Shown: positions 47,510 to 58,310, counted from the stretch's first letter. The stretch is 64,000 nt of DNA from Novispirillum itersonii subsp. itersonii ATCC 12639 (GCF_000381985.1 NZ_KB907339.1:124001-188000), one strand, 5' to 3'. The notes: generated by a model not told the origin, from the letters alone. Translations and numbers: made by a program.

Positions 47510-48457
47510 ATGATCGCCGTTCTCAATGCCCTGATTCCGATTGCCGTCCTGATTTTCTGTGGCTGGCTGCTGAAAAGCCGGTCACTGCTGCCCGAGGCTT
47601 TCTGGGGCGGGCTGGAAAAACTGACCTATTACATTCTGACCCCGGCGTTGCTGGTGCATGTGCTGGCTGGGCCAAAGCCGGGTGGCAAAGCGGCCTTGCC
47701 TGCCCAGTGGGCTGACCTGATGACGGTGGTGTGGCTGACCCTGATCGGCTGCGCGGTCGGGCTGTGGGTGCTGGCCCTGATCTTCAGAGGCTGGAACCGC
47801 CCGGTTTTTACCTCGGTGTTTCAGGGCGGGGTGCGGTTCAACACCTTTGTCGGGCTGGCGGTGGCCGATGGCCTGCTGGGGCGGGAAGGGGTGGCGATGA
47901 CCGCGCTGGCCGCAGGGGCGATGATTGTGCTGATCAATGTGCTGTGTGTTGCCACCCTGACCCTTGCCGTCGGTGGCGGCGGCAGTCTGATGACCCGGCT
48001 GAAGGTGATCCCGAAGGAACTGTCGCGCAATCCGCTGATTCTCGCCTGCCTGATTGGCGCGGTGTTCACGGCGACGGGAACCACTTTGCCGGTGGCGGTG
48101 GATGGTGTGTTCAAGATTTTCGGGGATGCCGGGCTGCCGATGGCCCTGCTGGCGGTCGGGGCAGGCATCCGCTTTGGCGGCGAGGCCCGGGCGGTGGGGT
48201 CAGAGGTTCTGGCTTCAGCAGTCCAGTTTATCGCCAAGCCACTGATCGCCTATGCGCTGGGCACCACCTTCGGGCTGTCAGGGACGGCCTTGGTCGTGGT
48301 GGTGCTGCTGATGGCTTTGCCGACCGCCCCGTCAGCCTACATCCTTGCCCGGCAGATGGGGGGCGATGCGCCGGTGATGGCCCGGATCATTTCGGCGCAG
48401 ACGGTCGGGGCGTTTCTGACCCTGCCGGTGACGCTGTGGCTGCTGGGGCTGACCTGA
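47510..48457 (+). CDS. AEC-family transporter (auxin efflux carrier type)
   Basis: 315 residues, about ten membrane helices in two repeats. AEC patterns: ALIPIAVLIFCGWLLKSR at the start, G-G-V-R-F-N-T-F-V-G-L-A at the substrate crossover and M-A-L-P-T-A-P-S-A-Y-I-L-A-R-Q-M-G-G in the second. Bacterial members move malate, malonate or other organic acids. GAGA before ATG 47510 is weak. Probably controlled by the LysR protein upstream. Confidence 0.9.
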   Translation: MIAVLNALIPIAVLIFCGWLLKSRSLLPEAFWGGLEKLTYYILTPALLVHVLAGPKPGGKAALPAQWADLMTVVWLTLIGCAVGLWVLALIFRGWNRPVFTSVFQGGVRFNTFVGLAVADGLLGREGVAMTALAAGAMIVLINVLCVATLTLAVGGGGSLMTRLKVIPKELSRNPLILACLIGAVFTATGTTLPVAVDGVFKIFGDAGLPMALLAVGAGIRFGGEARAVGSEVLASAVQFIAKPLIAYALGTTFGLSGTALVVVVLLMALPTAPSAYILARQMGGDAPVMARIISAQTVGAFLTLPVTLWLLGLT

Positions 48458-48474
48458 CGGATCAGGCCCCCGGA

Positions 48475-48690
48475 TCAGCCGGGGTCGCCGCAGGTCTGGC
48501 GGATGCCATCGCGGTAGTGGGTCTGATAATAATGATGCAGGCCGAGCAGACTGCTGAGAACCAGCGCCGGAAGCCCGACCGACAGCAGGGCATGGGATGG
48601 CGCCAGAGCCACCAGCACCACCGACAGGCTGATGGTTAACGGCATTGCCAGGGCCAGCGCCCCGACGGTCAGAACGATCAGCAGCGGCAT
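48475..48690 (-). CDS. Small membrane protein, 71 residues
   Basis: Two hydrophobic helices (about 3-29 and 35-50), then a cytoplasmic-looking tail LHHYYQTHYRDGIRQTCGDPG. AAGGGGAAC nine bases before the ATG supports it. I do not recognise a family. It converges on the AEC gene with 17 bases between stops. Confidence 0.65.
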   Translation of the reverse strand: MPLLIVLTVGALALAMPLTISLSVVLVALAPSHALLSVGLPALVLSSLLGLHHYYQTHYRDGIRQTCGDPG

Positions 48691-48890
48691 GATGTTCCCC
48701 TTATAACCGGACTGGTCCCGGCTTTTATATGCAGGACCATGAAAATACGGTGCGCCTGATTATGCCCTGATGCAAGCGGGCTGAGGGTGTCATCTGCATG
48801 ACATCATGAGGTCTGTTGTTTTCGTGGCATCAGGCGGGGTCATCGGGTACCGTCTGCGATACTGGATAAGCACCGGAACAGGAGCCGGAC

Positions 48891-51194
48891 ATGGGGCGAT
48901 TCGGTTTTGGGCAGGCATTGCGGCGGGTGGAAGACGACCGGTTTCTGACCGGGGCAGGGCAGTACACCGATGATGTCTGCCTGCCGGGGCAGGCCATTGG
49001 CTATGTGGTGCGCAGCCCGTATGCCCATGGCGACATCACCGTTCTGGATGTTTCCGCCGCGCGGGAGATGCCGGGGGTTCTGGCGGTGCTGACCGACGCT
49101 GACCTGACGGCAGCGGGGATCGGCGGCCTGCCCTGTGTGGTCCGGCCGACCGGCACCAACGGTCAGAAGATGCCGGTGCCGGAGCGGCCGGTTCTGGCCC
49201 GGGGCCGGGTGCGGTACGTCGGTGAGCCGGTGGCCTTTGTGGTGGCGGAAACGCTGGAACAGGCCCGTGACGCAGCGGAACAGATTCTTCTTGATGTTGA
49301 TATCCTGCCCGCAGTGGCTGATCTGGCGGCGGCGGTTGCCCCCGGTGCTGAAATCCTGTGGCCGGACCATGCCCCCGGCAATGTGCTGACGGATTTCGCG
49401 TTGGGCGATGCTGCGGCGGTGGAGGCGGCTTTTGCCGGTGCCGCCCATCATGTCTCGCTGGATCTGATCAATAACCGTCTGGCCCCGACCCCGCTGGAGC
49501 CACGGGGCGCGCTGGCGGCCTATGATCCGGCGGAGGGCAGCTATACCCTTTATACCGGCAGTCAGGGGTCGCACACCCTGCGTGACTGGCTGTGCCGGCT
49601 GGTGCTGTCCCTGCCACCGGAAAAACTGCGGGTGGTCGCCGGGGATGTCGGTGGCGGCTTTGGCATGCGGCTGTTTTTATATAACGAGCAGGTGCTGGTG
49701 CTGGCGGCATCCCGCCTGACCGGTCGCGCGGTAAAGTGGATTGCTGACCGGGGCGAGGGCTTTCAGTCCGACACCCATGGCCGGGATCAGCGCAATCATG
49801 CCGAGCTGGCATTGGATGCGGACGGGCGGATTCTGGCGCTGCGGGTGCGGTCACTGGGCAATGTCGGGGCCTATCTGTCGCAGATGGGGGCCTTTGTGCC
49901 GACTATGGCGGGCACCTCGATGCTGACCGGGGTGTATCATGTGCCGGTGGCCTATGCCCATGCGCAGGTGGTGGTGACCAATACGGCGCCGGTCGATGCC
50001 TATCGCGGGGCCGGGCGGCCTGAGGCAGCCTATGTGATTGAACGCCTGATGGATGCGGCAGCCCGCCAGCTTGGCCTGTCACGGGATGAAATCCGCCGCC
50101 GTAATTTTCCGGTGGCCCTGCCGTATAAGACGGCATTCGGCCATGCCTATGACAGCGGTGACTTCCCCCGCCTGCTGGAAACGGCGCAGGCACGGGCCGA
50201 CTGGGCCGGGTTTGAGGCCCGGCGGGCGGACGCCCGGGGCCGGGGCCGCCTGCGGGGGCTGGGGATCAGCTATTATGTCGAGGTCTGCGGCGGTGGCGGC
50301 GATGAAACCGCGCATGTCGAGCTGCATGGCGATGGCACCGCAACGGTGCTGATCGGCACCCAGTCCACCGGGCAGGGGCATGAAACCGCCTATGCCCAGA
50401 TGGTGGCGGCAGAGTTTGGCATCAGCCCGCAGGCCGTACGGGTAAGGCAGGGCGATACGGCGGAGGTGCCGACCGGGAAGGGCACCGGCGGATCCCGGTC
50501 CCTGCCTGTCGGCGGGGCGTCGCTGTCGCAGGCGGTGGATGCGGTGATTGCGCTGGCCCGTCCGCTGGCGGCAGCCCGGCTGGGGGCGGCTGAAGACACC
50601 GTCCGCTTTGAGGATGGGGTGTTTCTGGCCCCGGCCTCGAATGAAGGGGTCCGCCTGACCGATCTGGCGGCGGATGCCCCGGCAGGAGCCCTGAAGGCAA
50701 CCTCGGCCTGGAAGCCGCCCGCCGGGACTTATCCCAACGGATGCCACCTTGTTGAGGTGGAGATCGACCCTGACACCGGGGCGACAGAGGTGGTGCGGTA
50801 CACCATCGTTGATGATGTCGGGGTGGTGATCAATCCGCTGCTGCTGAAGGGGCAGGTGGTCGGCGGGGTGGCGCAGGGGCTGGGACAGGCCCTGTGTGAG
50901 GGGGTGGTCTACGAGGCCGACAGCGGGCAGCTGCTGACCGGCAGCCTGATGGATTACGCCCTGCCCCGGGCGGACAGCCTGCCGGACATTGATTTTTCAA
51001 CCGTCGAAATCCCCTGTACCACCAATCTTCTGGGGGTCAAGGGCGCCGGGGAGGCCGGCACCATCGGCTCGACCCCGGCGGTGATGAGTGCGGTGCTGGA
51101 CGCGCTGGCTCCCTGTGGTATCACTCATCTCGATATGCCCGCCACGCCGCTGGCGGTGTGGACTGCCCTTCAAACTGCGGAAACCCGACCCTGA
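48891..51194 (+). CDS. Xanthine dehydrogenase-family molybdenum-binding subunit (CoxL-type), orphan
   Basis: 767 residues, normal length for the large subunit. Motifs: DVGGGFGMR (Mo-cofactor), AYRGAGRPE (form II CoxL-like, not the AYRCSFR of true CO dehydrogenase), and GVKGAGEAGTIG with the catalytic Glu. It should hydroxylate an aldehyde, purine or aromatic N-heterocycle. The usual 2Fe-2S and FAD subunits are not adjacent on either side, so they must come from elsewhere or it is unusual. AGGAG before the ATG. The stop overlaps cysQ by one base. Confidence 0.9.
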   Translation: MGRFGFGQALRRVEDDRFLTGAGQYTDDVCLPGQAIGYVVRSPYAHGDITVLDVSAAREMPGVLAVLTDADLTAAGIGGLPCVVRPTGTNGQKMPVPERPVLARGRVRYVGEPVAFVVAETLEQARDAAEQILLDVDILPAVADLAAAVAPGAEILWPDHAPGNVLTDFALGDAAAVEAAFAGAAHHVSLDLINNRLAPTPLEPRGALAAYDPAEGSYTLYTGSQGSHTLRDWLCRLVLSLPPEKLRVVAGDVGGGFGMRLFLYNEQVLVLAASRLTGRAVKWIADRGEGFQSDTHGRDQRNHAELALDADGRILALRVRSLGNVGAYLSQMGAFVPTMAGTSMLTGVYHVPVAYAHAQVVVTNTAPVDAYRGAGRPEAAYVIERLMDAAARQLGLSRDEIRRRNFPVALPYKTAFGHAYDSGDFPRLLETAQARADWAGFEARRADARGRGRLRGLGISYYVEVCGGGGDETAHVELHGDGTATVLIGTQSTGQGHETAYAQMVAAEFGISPQAVRVRQGDTAEVPTGKGTGGSRSLPVGGASLSQAVDAVIALARPLAAARLGAAEDTVRFEDGVFLAPASNEGVRLTDLAADAPAGALKATSAWKPPAGTYPNGCHLVEVEIDPDTGATEVVRYTIVDDVGVVINPLLLKGQVVGGVAQGLGQALCEGVVYEADSGQLLTGSLMDYALPRADSLPDIDFSTVEIPCTTNLLGVKGAGEAGTIGSTPAVMSAVLDALAPCGITHLDMPATPLAVWTALQTAETRP

Positions 51195-52003
51195 TGTCTG
51201 CCTTCTCCCCCACTGCCGCCACCCTGTCGGCCCTGACCGAAGCCCTGATCCCTGTGGTGTATGAGGCCGGGGCGGCGATCATGGAGATTTACGCCTCTGA
51301 CTTCGCGGTCGAGCGGAAAGGCGATCACTCGCCGGTGACGGCGGCGGATGCCGCCGGTGAAAAGATCATTGTTGCCGCCCTGTCGCGCCTGACGCCGGAT
51401 CTGCCGGTGGTGGCGGAGGAAGCGGCGGCAGCCGGGCAGATCCCCGAGATCGGCAGCGGTCCGTTCTGGCTGGTGGATCCGCTGGACGGCACCAAGGAAT
51501 TCGTTCGCCGCAACGGTGAGTTTACCGTCAATATCGGCCTGATTGTTGACGGTCAGCCGGTGCTGGGGTTGGTTCAGGCCCCGGCTCAGGGCATTCTCTA
51601 TGCCGGGTGGGTGGCTGCGGACGGCAGCCGCACCGGTTTCCGTGAAACGGCCTCAGGGCGGGAAGAGATCCGCTGCCGGGCCCCCGGTCCCGATGGGTTG
51701 ACGGTCCTGTCCAGCCGTTCACATGCGACGTCAGATGCTTTACAGGCCTATCTGGCTGATAAGACGGTGGCGTCGATCACCAATGCCGGAAGTTCGCTGA
51801 AGTTCTGCCGGATTGCCGAAGGGCAGGCGGATCTGTATCCGCGTTTCGGGCCGACCTGCGAATGGGACACCGCCGCAGCCCATGCGGTGCTGCGGGCAGC
51901 GGGGGGCAGTCTGACCCAGGTGGATGGAAGTCTGTTTCTGTATGGCAAGGCTCCGGCCTTTCTCAACCCGCACTTTATTGCCCGTGGGGCGGAGGGCGTG
52001 TGA
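51194..52003 (+). CDS. cysQ: 3'(2'),5'-bisphosphate nucleotidase
   Basis: 269 residues, inositol monophosphatase fold. Metal sites: V-A-E-E (Glu), PLDGTKEF (Asp-Gly-Thr) and EWDTAAAHAVLRAAGG. It clears PAP/PAPS from sulfate assimilation. Start overlaps the molybdenum subunit stop by one base and its stop overlaps sua5, so the four genes 48891-53616 are translated together. Sulfur metabolism might link it to molybdenum sulfuration, but this is speculative. Confidence 0.93.
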   Translation: MSAFSPTAATLSALTEALIPVVYEAGAAIMEIYASDFAVERKGDHSPVTAADAAGEKIIVAALSRLTPDLPVVAEEAAAAGQIPEIGSGPFWLVDPLDGTKEFVRRNGEFTVNIGLIVDGQPVLGLVQAPAQGILYAGWVAADGSRTGFRETASGREEIRCRAPGPDGLTVLSSRSHATSDALQAYLADKTVASITNAGSSLKFCRIAEGQADLYPRFGPTCEWDTAAAHAVLRAAGGSLTQVDGSLFLYGKAPAFLNPHFIARGAEGV

Positions 52004-52953
52004 TGGGGGCGGCAGTGGTGAAGGCGGTGACCCCGGCGGTTCTGGACGAGGCAGCCGCCCTGCTGCGGGACGGGCGGCTGGTGGCTTTCCCGACCGAAAC
52101 GGTGTACGGACTGGGGGCCAATGCCTGCATTGATACCGCTGTTGCCGGTATTTTTGCCGCCAAGGGCCGCCCGCATTTCAATCCGTTGATTGTGCATGTG
52201 CCGGATATGCCTGCGGCGTTGCGGCTGGCTGACTTCGACGATCGGGCCCGGCAGGTGGCGGAACGGTTCTGGCCGGGCCCGCTGACGCTGGTGTTGCCAC
52301 GCCGGGCCGACAGCGGCCTGTCGCATCTTGTCTCCGCCGGGTTGCCGTCGGTGGCACTGCGGATGCCCGCCCACCCGCTGGCGCAGGATCTGCTGCACCG
52401 TGCCGGGTGCCCGGTGGCGGCACCGTCGGCCAACCGATCCGGCAGCATCAGCCCGACGCAGGCAGCGCATGTGTCGGCCAGCCTTGGTGACCGGGTGGAC
52501 CTGATTATTGATGGCGGTGCCTGTGCGGTCGGGGTTGAAAGCACGGTGATTGATCTGACCACGCCGCAGGCGGCGCTGCTGCGCCCCGGTGGGATCGCGC
52601 GGGAAGATCTTGAGGCCGTTCTGGGGCCGCTGGTGCTGTCCACCGATGCCGAAGATGCCCCGAAAAGTCCGGGGCAGCTGTTATCCCATTATGCCCCGTC
52701 CTGCCCGGTGCGGCTGCTGGCGACTGCGGCGGCAGAGGGAGAGGCGCTGCTGGGCTTTGGCGGAACGCCGGGGGCAGTGCTGGATCTTTCCCCCTCGGGT
52801 AATCTTCTGGAGGCGGCGGCCAATCTGTTTGCCATGCTGCACCGGCTGGATGCGGAAGGCTGGGCCGGGATTGCCGTTGCCCCGATCCCCGATATCGGGC
52901 TGGGGCTGGCGATCAACGACCGTCTGCGCCGGGCCGCTGCACCCCGGGGATAA
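52003..52953 (+). CDS. sua5: Threonylcarbamoyl-AMP synthase (Sua5/YrdC/YciO family)
   Basis: 316 residues: YrdC domain (LVAFPTETVYGLGANA, K-x-R-P-type KGRPHFNPLIVH, A-P-S-A-N-R-S-G-S-I-S-P-T) and the C-terminal Sua5 domain (PGQLLSHYAP). It makes the TC-AMP used for t6A37 of tRNA. GGAGGG sits six bases upstream of the ATG. Coupled to cysQ by a one-base overlap. Confidence 0.95.
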   Translation: MGAAVVKAVTPAVLDEAAALLRDGRLVAFPTETVYGLGANACIDTAVAGIFAAKGRPHFNPLIVHVPDMPAALRLADFDDRARQVAERFWPGPLTLVLPRRADSGLSHLVSAGLPSVALRMPAHPLAQDLLHRAGCPVAAPSANRSGSISPTQAAHVSASLGDRVDLIIDGGACAVGVESTVIDLTTPQAALLRPGGIAREDLEAVLGPLVLSTDAEDAPKSPGQLLSHYAPSCPVRLLATAAAEGEALLGFGGTPGAVLDLSPSGNLLEAAANLFAMLHRLDAEGWAGIAVAPIPDIGLGLAINDRLRRAAAPRG

Positions 52954-52956
52954 GGG

Positions 52957-53616
52957 ATGACGGCGGAAGCGACGGAGTTGTGCCACCTGTTCATGATGGT
53001 TTCCCCCGGAGCGCCGGAACGGCTGGCGCTGGAGGCTGTCGGCCTGCGGGAGTCATTCCGCCGGGAGCATCCGGGGCAGGGGACCTGTAACGTCTGTTAC
53101 TGCTTCGAGAATGCCTATCTGGAACTGTTGTGGGTCACTGACCCGCAGGCTCTGCGGTCTGCGGTGATTGCCCCGACCGGCCTGTCACAGCGGGCCGCGT
53201 GGCGGTCTGGCGGGGCCTCACCGTTCGGGGTGGGGCTACGGCGGGGGCAGGGCGGACTGACTGTGCCGACATGGGACTTTGCGCCGCCTTATCTGCCGCT
53301 CGGACTGACGATTCCGGTGGCCCGGGCCAGTGATGACCTGTGTCAGCCATTCGTGTTTCTTTCGCCGGGGGGCACCCGCCCGGATCAGTGGAGCGATGGC
53401 CGTTCCGGGCAGCGCCAGCAGACGGCAGGACTGACGGATATCGCCGGAGCCGAGCTGACAGTGGCTGGGGTGCCTGCCCCTGATCTGACCGCCCTGCTGG
53501 CCCCGGCCGGAATCCGCCTGCGGCAAGGGCCAGCCCCTGCACTGCGGATTACACTGACCGGTCCCGGCAGCGGGCGGATTCTCGATCTTCCGGCTTTCCG
53601 GTGGAGTGAGATCTGA
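52957..53616 (+). CDS. VOC-superfamily (glyoxalase-like) protein
   Basis: 219 residues. The start LCHLFMMVSPGAPERLALEAVGLRES and C-Y-C-F-E-N-A-Y-L-E-L-L-W-V match the N-terminal half of Glyoxalase_3-type VOC proteins; a second half follows from about residue 110. Metal ligands are not obvious apart from His10 and Glu in Y-L-E-L-L. Function unknown. It is the last gene of the operon, three bases after sua5, and is followed by a terminator. Confidence 0.8.
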   Translation: MTAEATELCHLFMMVSPGAPERLALEAVGLRESFRREHPGQGTCNVCYCFENAYLELLWVTDPQALRSAVIAPTGLSQRAAWRSGGASPFGVGLRRGQGGLTVPTWDFAPPYLPLGLTIPVARASDDLCQPFVFLSPGGTRPDQWSDGRSGQRQQTAGLTDIAGAELTVAGVPAPDLTALLAPAGIRLRQGPAPALRITLTGPGSGRILDLPAFRWSEI

Positions 53617-53623
53617 AACAAAG

Positions 53624-53661
53624 ATGGCGCGGATCCCGGTGGGGCCGCGCCATTCTGTTTT
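53624..53661 (+). terminator. Terminator after the VOC gene
   Basis: ATGGCGCGG / CCGCGCCAT (53624-53632 with 53645-53653), 12-base loop, then TCTGTTTT. Confidence 0.8.
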
Positions 53662-53728
53662 AAAGTCCGCAGGCCTGATAAGCCTTAACCTTCAGAGAAG
53701 GCCCTGTCCTTAATGGGGGCAGGTGTCT

Positions 53729-55417
53729 TTAACCATTCCGGACTTCACGCAGAAAAGCCTGAACCGCGCTGCGCAGGATATCGGCCTGCCGGGACAGATC
53801 TTCCGCCGAGGTTGTCAGCCCTTTGGTGGACTCCGCGCTGGAAATCGCGGTTTCGCGCACCCCGACAATGGTGCGGGTGACATCGCCGGTCCCGGTGGCG
53901 GCATGCTGAACATTCCGGCTGATTTCAGCGGTGGCGGCATTCTGCTGTTCCACCGCTTCAGCGACACTGGCGGTTTTGGCATCGACCAGACCAATCTGGT
54001 CCAGAATATCGTTGACCGACAGAATGGTGTCGCGGGCACTGTCCTTGATGTGCTCAACCCGCTTGGCAATCTCTTCCGTCATGTCGTGGGTCCGGCTGGC
54101 CAGCGTTTTGACTTCGCTGGCGACAACCGCAAAGCCTTTACCGGCATCCCCGGCGCGCGACGCTTCGATGGTGGCGTTCAGGGCCAGCAGGTTGGTCTGG
54201 CGGGCAACGGTGTCGATCGCCTGAATGACAGCGTCAATATCATCGACCGCCTGCTGCAGATCCTCCAGTTTCTCGGCGGACTGCTGGGCAGCGGCGGCGC
54301 AGGCTTTGGCGGTGCTGGCCGTATCGCTGACATTGGTGGTGATGGTCTGGAGCGAGGCAGACATTTCCTCTGCGGCTGCGGCGACGGTCTGCACATTGCC
54401 CGACGCCACCTCGGCGGCACTGGCGACCGAAGCGCTCTGATCTGCTGCTGCTCCGAGAGATCCGGCAAGGTCAGAGGCCATGCCGTTCATGGTGCCGGCA
54501 GAGGCTGACAGGCTGCTGACGATCCCCTCAATCCGCTGTTCAAAGTCACGCACGGCTGCGGCGACAGCCTCCGAGCGGCGCAGGCGTTCTTCCTGTTCGG
54601 CTTTCTGAGCATCCTCCAGACGGCGGGCTTCCTTGGCGTTGTGCAGGAAGACCTGCATTGCCCCGGCAATTTCACCGACTTCATCCCGGGTTTTAATGTC
54701 GGGGATCTGAACCGACAGATCGCCCTTCGCCAGATCGAGCATTGTCGCGGTCAGCGGCTTCAGCGGGCGGACGGAGCGGATAATCCAGAAGGCAAAGCAG
54801 CCGCCAAGCAGCACCGACAGGCCGGTCACCACTTCCATCAGGATTTCAAAGCGGGCGGCAACCATCCGGGTCTGATCGGTAATGGCTTTGTTACGGGCTT
54901 CCTGAAGGTCGATAAAGCGGTTGATCGCGGCAAGCCAGTCGACAAACGCCGGGGCCGCGCTGGTCATCAGGTTTGATTTTCCCGCATCCTGCCGACCGGA
55001 ATCGGTATCGGCGATGATCTGTTCCACCACCTTCAGGGTCCGGGCCTCAATGGCGTTGATGTCATCGAGGATCTTCTTTTCCTCAGCGTCAGCGGGGGTC
55101 TTGGCGAGGATGTCGCTCATCCCCTTGGCCGATGCGCTGTAGGCGGCGGCGAGGCGGTCAATCTCGGCTTTCAGCTTCTGGTGATCCGTGGCGGAGCCGG
55201 TCAGGATGTAATCCCGCACGGCGATGGCACGGTCATGGACACTGCCCCGGAAATTGATGGCAAAACGCTGCTTGACGCTGTTCAGGTCGTTGATGGTGGT
55301 CAGACTGGTATCAATCTTGCGCACCTCAGTGATGCCGACCAGCGTGGTGATGATCATCAGCAGCAGGATCACCCCGAAGCCAAGAACAAGTCGGGTGGTG
55401 ATTCTTGCGTTTTTCAT
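53729..55417 (-). CDS. Methyl-accepting chemotaxis protein with 4HB sensor
   Basis: 562 residues: TM1 (about 9-28), four-helix-bundle ligand domain (about 30-190, helices with repeated A-E-E-K-K-I-L-D and N-A-I-E-A-R-T patterns), TM2 (about 192-214), HAMP ([19 protein letters not shown]), and the signalling domain with tip [37 protein letters not shown]. It detects a small molecule. GGAGGG six bases before ATG. It converges on the VOC gene. Confidence 0.93.
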   Translation of the reverse strand: MKNARITTRLVLGFGVILLLMIITTLVGITEVRKIDTSLTTINDLNSVKQRFAINFRGSVHDRAIAVRDYILTGSATDHQKLKAEIDRLAAAYSASAKGMSDILAKTPADAEEKKILDDINAIEARTLKVVEQIIADTDSGRQDAGKSNLMTSAAPAFVDWLAAINRFIDLQEARNKAITDQTRMVAARFEILMEVVTGLSVLLGGCFAFWIIRSVRPLKPLTATMLDLAKGDLSVQIPDIKTRDEVGEIAGAMQVFLHNAKEARRLEDAQKAEQEERLRRSEAVAAAVRDFEQRIEGIVSSLSASAGTMNGMASDLAGSLGAAADQSASVASAAEVASGNVQTVAAAAEEMSASLQTITTNVSDTASTAKACAAAAQQSAEKLEDLQQAVDDIDAVIQAIDTVARQTNLLALNATIEASRAGDAGKGFAVVASEVKTLASRTHDMTEEIAKRVEHIKDSARDTILSVNDILDQIGLVDAKTASVAEAVEQQNAATAEISRNVQHAATGTGDVTRTIVGVRETAISSAESTKGLTTSAEDLSRQADILRSAVQAFLREVRNG

Positions 55418-55642
55418 AATTCCCTCCGCTCAGGCACTGCCCACCAGCCCACAGGTAGGGCAGTCCTCTTCCTACGGCAACAGTACGCGGTCGTTCCGCC
55501 GCACGTCCAACAACAACTGTCTTACGGTCTGATCGGAAAGCCCGATCACCGGATCTGACGTAAGCAAACCACGGTATACGAAAGAAAAAGAAGAAAGTCC
55601 TTTGGTATCAGGGGAAAACCCGTTAGCGCTGACAGCATAGAA

Positions 55643-55674
55643 AAAACCGCCGGGCTTTACAGTCCGGCGGTTTT
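55643..55674. terminator. Terminator after sdhB
   Basis: Perfect 11-bp stem AAAACCGCCGG / CCGGCGGTTTT, ten-base loop; six T follow on the minus strand and the plus-strand side ends in TTTT. It closes the sdhCDAB operon. Confidence 0.88.
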
Positions 55675-55707
55675 CACAAATCCGTGATCCGGCTGACCGG
55701 AACGGTA

Positions 55708-56490
55708 TCAGACCACGCGCTCGATCATCTTCTTCTTGATGTCGGCAATGGCCTTGGCCGGATTCAGACCCTTCGGGCAGGTATTGGTGCAGTTCATGAT
55801 GGTATGGCACCGATACAGCTTGAACGGATCTTCCAGATCATCCAGACGCTTGCCGGTGGCTTCGTCGCGGGAGTCATTGATCCAGCGGGCAGCCTGCAGC
55901 AGGATCGCCGGGCCGAGGTAACGGTCACCGTTCCACCAGTAGCTGGGGCAGGAGGTGGAGCAGCAGAAGCACAGAATGCATTCCCACAGGCCGTCCAGCT
56001 TGGCGCGGTCTTCGGGGGACTGCAGCCGTTCGCCGCTGGGCGGGAACGGGGTGTCAGCCTGCATCCACGGCTCGATCGACGCATACTGGGCGTACACGTG
56101 GGTCAGGTCGGGGACCAGATCCTTGATCACCGGCATGTGCGGCAGCGGGTAGATCTTGACGTCACCCTTCACGTCGTCGATGGGCTTCAGGCAGGCCAGG
56201 GTGTTGGTGCCGTCGATGTTCATCGAGCAGGAACCGCAGATGCCTTCACGGCAGGAGCGGCGCAGGGTGAGGGTGGAATCCACCTCGTTTTTGATCTTCA
56301 GCAGGGCGTCCAGCACCATCGGGCCGCAGGCGTCGAGATCCACCTCGAAGGTGTCGACGCGCGGGTTCTGCCCGCTGTCCGGATCATAGCGGTAGATCTT
56401 GAACTTCTTGACGCGCTTGGCGCCGGCCGGAGCCTTAAAGGTCTTGCCTTCGGTCACCCGGCTATTGGCGGGAAGGTTGAATTCAGCCAT
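55708..56490 (-). CDS. sdhB: Succinate dehydrogenase iron-sulfur subunit
   Basis: 260 residues. Three clusters are visible: 2Fe-2S ([10 protein letters not shown]), 4Fe-4S ([12 protein letters not shown]) and 3Fe-4S ([15 protein letters not shown]). It carries electrons from SdhA to ubiquinone in complex II. It starts 24 bases after sdhA. Confidence 0.98.
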   Translation of the reverse strand: MAEFNLPANSRVTEGKTFKAPAGAKRVKKFKIYRYDPDSGQNPRVDTFEVDLDACGPMVLDALLKIKNEVDSTLTLRRSCREGICGSCSMNIDGTNTLACLKPIDDVKGDVKIYPLPHMPVIKDLVPDLTHVYAQYASIEPWMQADTPFPPSGERLQSPEDRAKLDGLWECILCFCCSTSCPSYWWNGDRYLGPAILLQAARWINDSRDEATGKRLDDLEDPFKLYRCHTIMNCTNTCPKGLNPAKAIADIKKKMIERVV

Positions 56491-56514
56491 GGGTTTATCC
56501 TCTCGGCGTCCGGA

Positions 56515-58305
56515 TTAGTACACGCGCTTCTGCGGCTTGATGTACTCGACTTCGTCGGTCAGCGTGTAGGTGTGAACCGCACGGTAATCGAGGGAGACGT
56601 TGTACTTGTCATCCACATAAGCCAGGGTGTGCTTCATCCATTCGGCGTCGTCACGATCCGGATAATCTTCGTGGGCATGGGCGCCACGGGATTCCTTACG
56701 GGCTTCCGCCGACACCATGGTGGCGTTGGCGCAGGCCATCAGGTTTTCCAGCTCCAGACCTTCGATCAGGTCGGTGTTGAACACCAGCGAGCGGTCGGTG
56801 ATGCCCATATCCGGCATGGTGGCGGCGATCTTCTTCAGATTCTCGACGCCTTCGGACAGCGACTTGGAGGTGCGGTACACGGCCGCATCCAGCTGCATCG
56901 CCTTCTGCATGTCCAGACGGATTTCGGCAACACGGCGCTCGCCCTTGGCATTGCGCACGCGGTCCAGACGGTCCAGCGCGTTCTGACCGGCATCGCCGGG
57001 CAGAGCCCGATGCTTGGTGTTCGGCTTCACCAGCTCGGCAGCGCGGTGGGCGGCGGCACGGCCAAACACCACGAGGTCGAGCAGGGAGTTGGTGCCCAGA
57101 CGGTTGGCACCGTGCACCGACACGCAGGCCGCTTCGCCGACGGCCATCAGGCCGCCGCACAGGTTATCCGGGCTGTCCTTGGTCGGACGGACCACTTCAC
57201 CGGTGTAGATGGTCGGAATACCGCCCATGTTGTAATGCACGGTCGGCAGAACCGGGATCGGTTCCTTGGTGGCATCGACGCCCGCGAAAATCTTCGAGGT
57301 TTCGGTGATGCCGGGCAGACGGCTGTGCAGGATTTCGGCACCCAGATGTTCCATATGCAGGAAGATATGGTCCGCACCCTTGCCGACGCCGCGCCCTTCG
57401 CGGATTTCCATGGTCATGGCGCGCGAGACGACATCGCGGGAGGCCAGATCCTTGGCGGTCGGGGCATAGCGTTCCATGAAGCGTTCACCCGCCGAGTTGG
57501 TCAGGTAGCCGCCTTCGCCGCGCGCCCCTTCGGTGATCAGACAGCCGGAGCCGTAGATACCGGTGGGGTGGAACTGCACGAATTCATGATCCTGCAGCGG
57601 CAGCCCGGCGCGGGCGACCATGCCGTTACCGTCGCCGGTGCAGGTATGGGCCGAGGTGCAGGAGAAGTAGGCGCGGCCATACCCGCCGGTGGCGAGGACG
57701 GTCTGATGAGCCTGGAAGCGGTGGATGGTGCCGGTGGCCATATCCAGTGCGACAACGCCGAGGCATTCGCCGGTCTGCGGATCCATCATCAGGTCCAGCG
57801 CGAAGTATTCGACGAAAAATTCCGCCTTATGCTTCAGGCTCTGCTGATACAGGGTGTGCAGGATGGCGTGGCCGGTACGGTCAGCGGCGGCGCAGGCGCG
57901 CTGCACCGGGGCCTTGCCGTAATCGCGCATGTGGCCGCCGAACGGGCGCTGATAGATCTTGCCGTCCGGGGTGCGGGAGAACGGAACGCCGTAGTGTTCC
58001 AGCTCGTGCACGGCGGGGATGGCTTCGCGGCACATGTATTCGATGGCGTCCTGGTCACCCAGCCAGTCCGACCCCTTGACGGTGTCGTACATGTGCCACT
58101 GCCACTTGTCTTCGGCCATGTTGCCCAGTGCGGCACCGATGCCGCCCTGCGCCGCCACGGTGTGGGAGCGGGTGGGGAACACCTTGGTGATACAGGCGGT
58201 CTTCAGACCGGCGGCGACCATGCCGAAGGTGGCGCGCAGACCGGCACCGCCGGCCCCGACGACAACCACATCATACTTGTGGTCGACAAACGTATAAGCG
58301 GCCAT
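56515..58305 (-). CDS. sdhA: Succinate dehydrogenase flavoprotein subunit
   Basis: 596 residues, standard length. FAD is bound covalently at the His in [14 protein letters not shown] fold [12 protein letters not shown], substrate loop [21 protein letters not shown], and the C-terminal [12 protein letters not shown]. It oxidises succinate to fumarate in the TCA cycle. It begins five bases after sdhD. Confidence 0.98.
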   Translation of the reverse strand: MAAYTFVDHKYDVVVVGAGGAGLRATFGMVAAGLKTACITKVFPTRSHTVAAQGGIGAALGNMAEDKWQWHMYDTVKGSDWLGDQDAIEYMCREAIPAVHELEHYGVPFSRTPDGKIYQRPFGGHMRDYGKAPVQRACAAADRTGHAILHTLYQQSLKHKAEFFVEYFALDLMMDPQTGECLGVVALDMATGTIHRFQAHQTVLATGGYGRAYFSCTSAHTCTGDGNGMVARAGLPLQDHEFVQFHPTGIYGSGCLITEGARGEGGYLTNSAGERFMERYAPTAKDLASRDVVSRAMTMEIREGRGVGKGADHIFLHMEHLGAEILHSRLPGITETSKIFAGVDATKEPIPVLPTVHYNMGGIPTIYTGEVVRPTKDSPDNLCGGLMAVGEAACVSVHGANRLGTNSLLDLVVFGRAAAHRAAELVKPNTKHRALPGDAGQNALDRLDRVRNAKGERRVAEIRLDMQKAMQLDAAVYRTSKSLSEGVENLKKIAATMPDMGITDRSLVFNTDLIEGLELENLMACANATMVSAEARKESRGAHAHEDYPDRDDAEWMKHTLAYVDDKYNVSLDYRAVHTYTLTDEVEYIKPQKRVY

Positions 58306-58310
58306 CTGTC

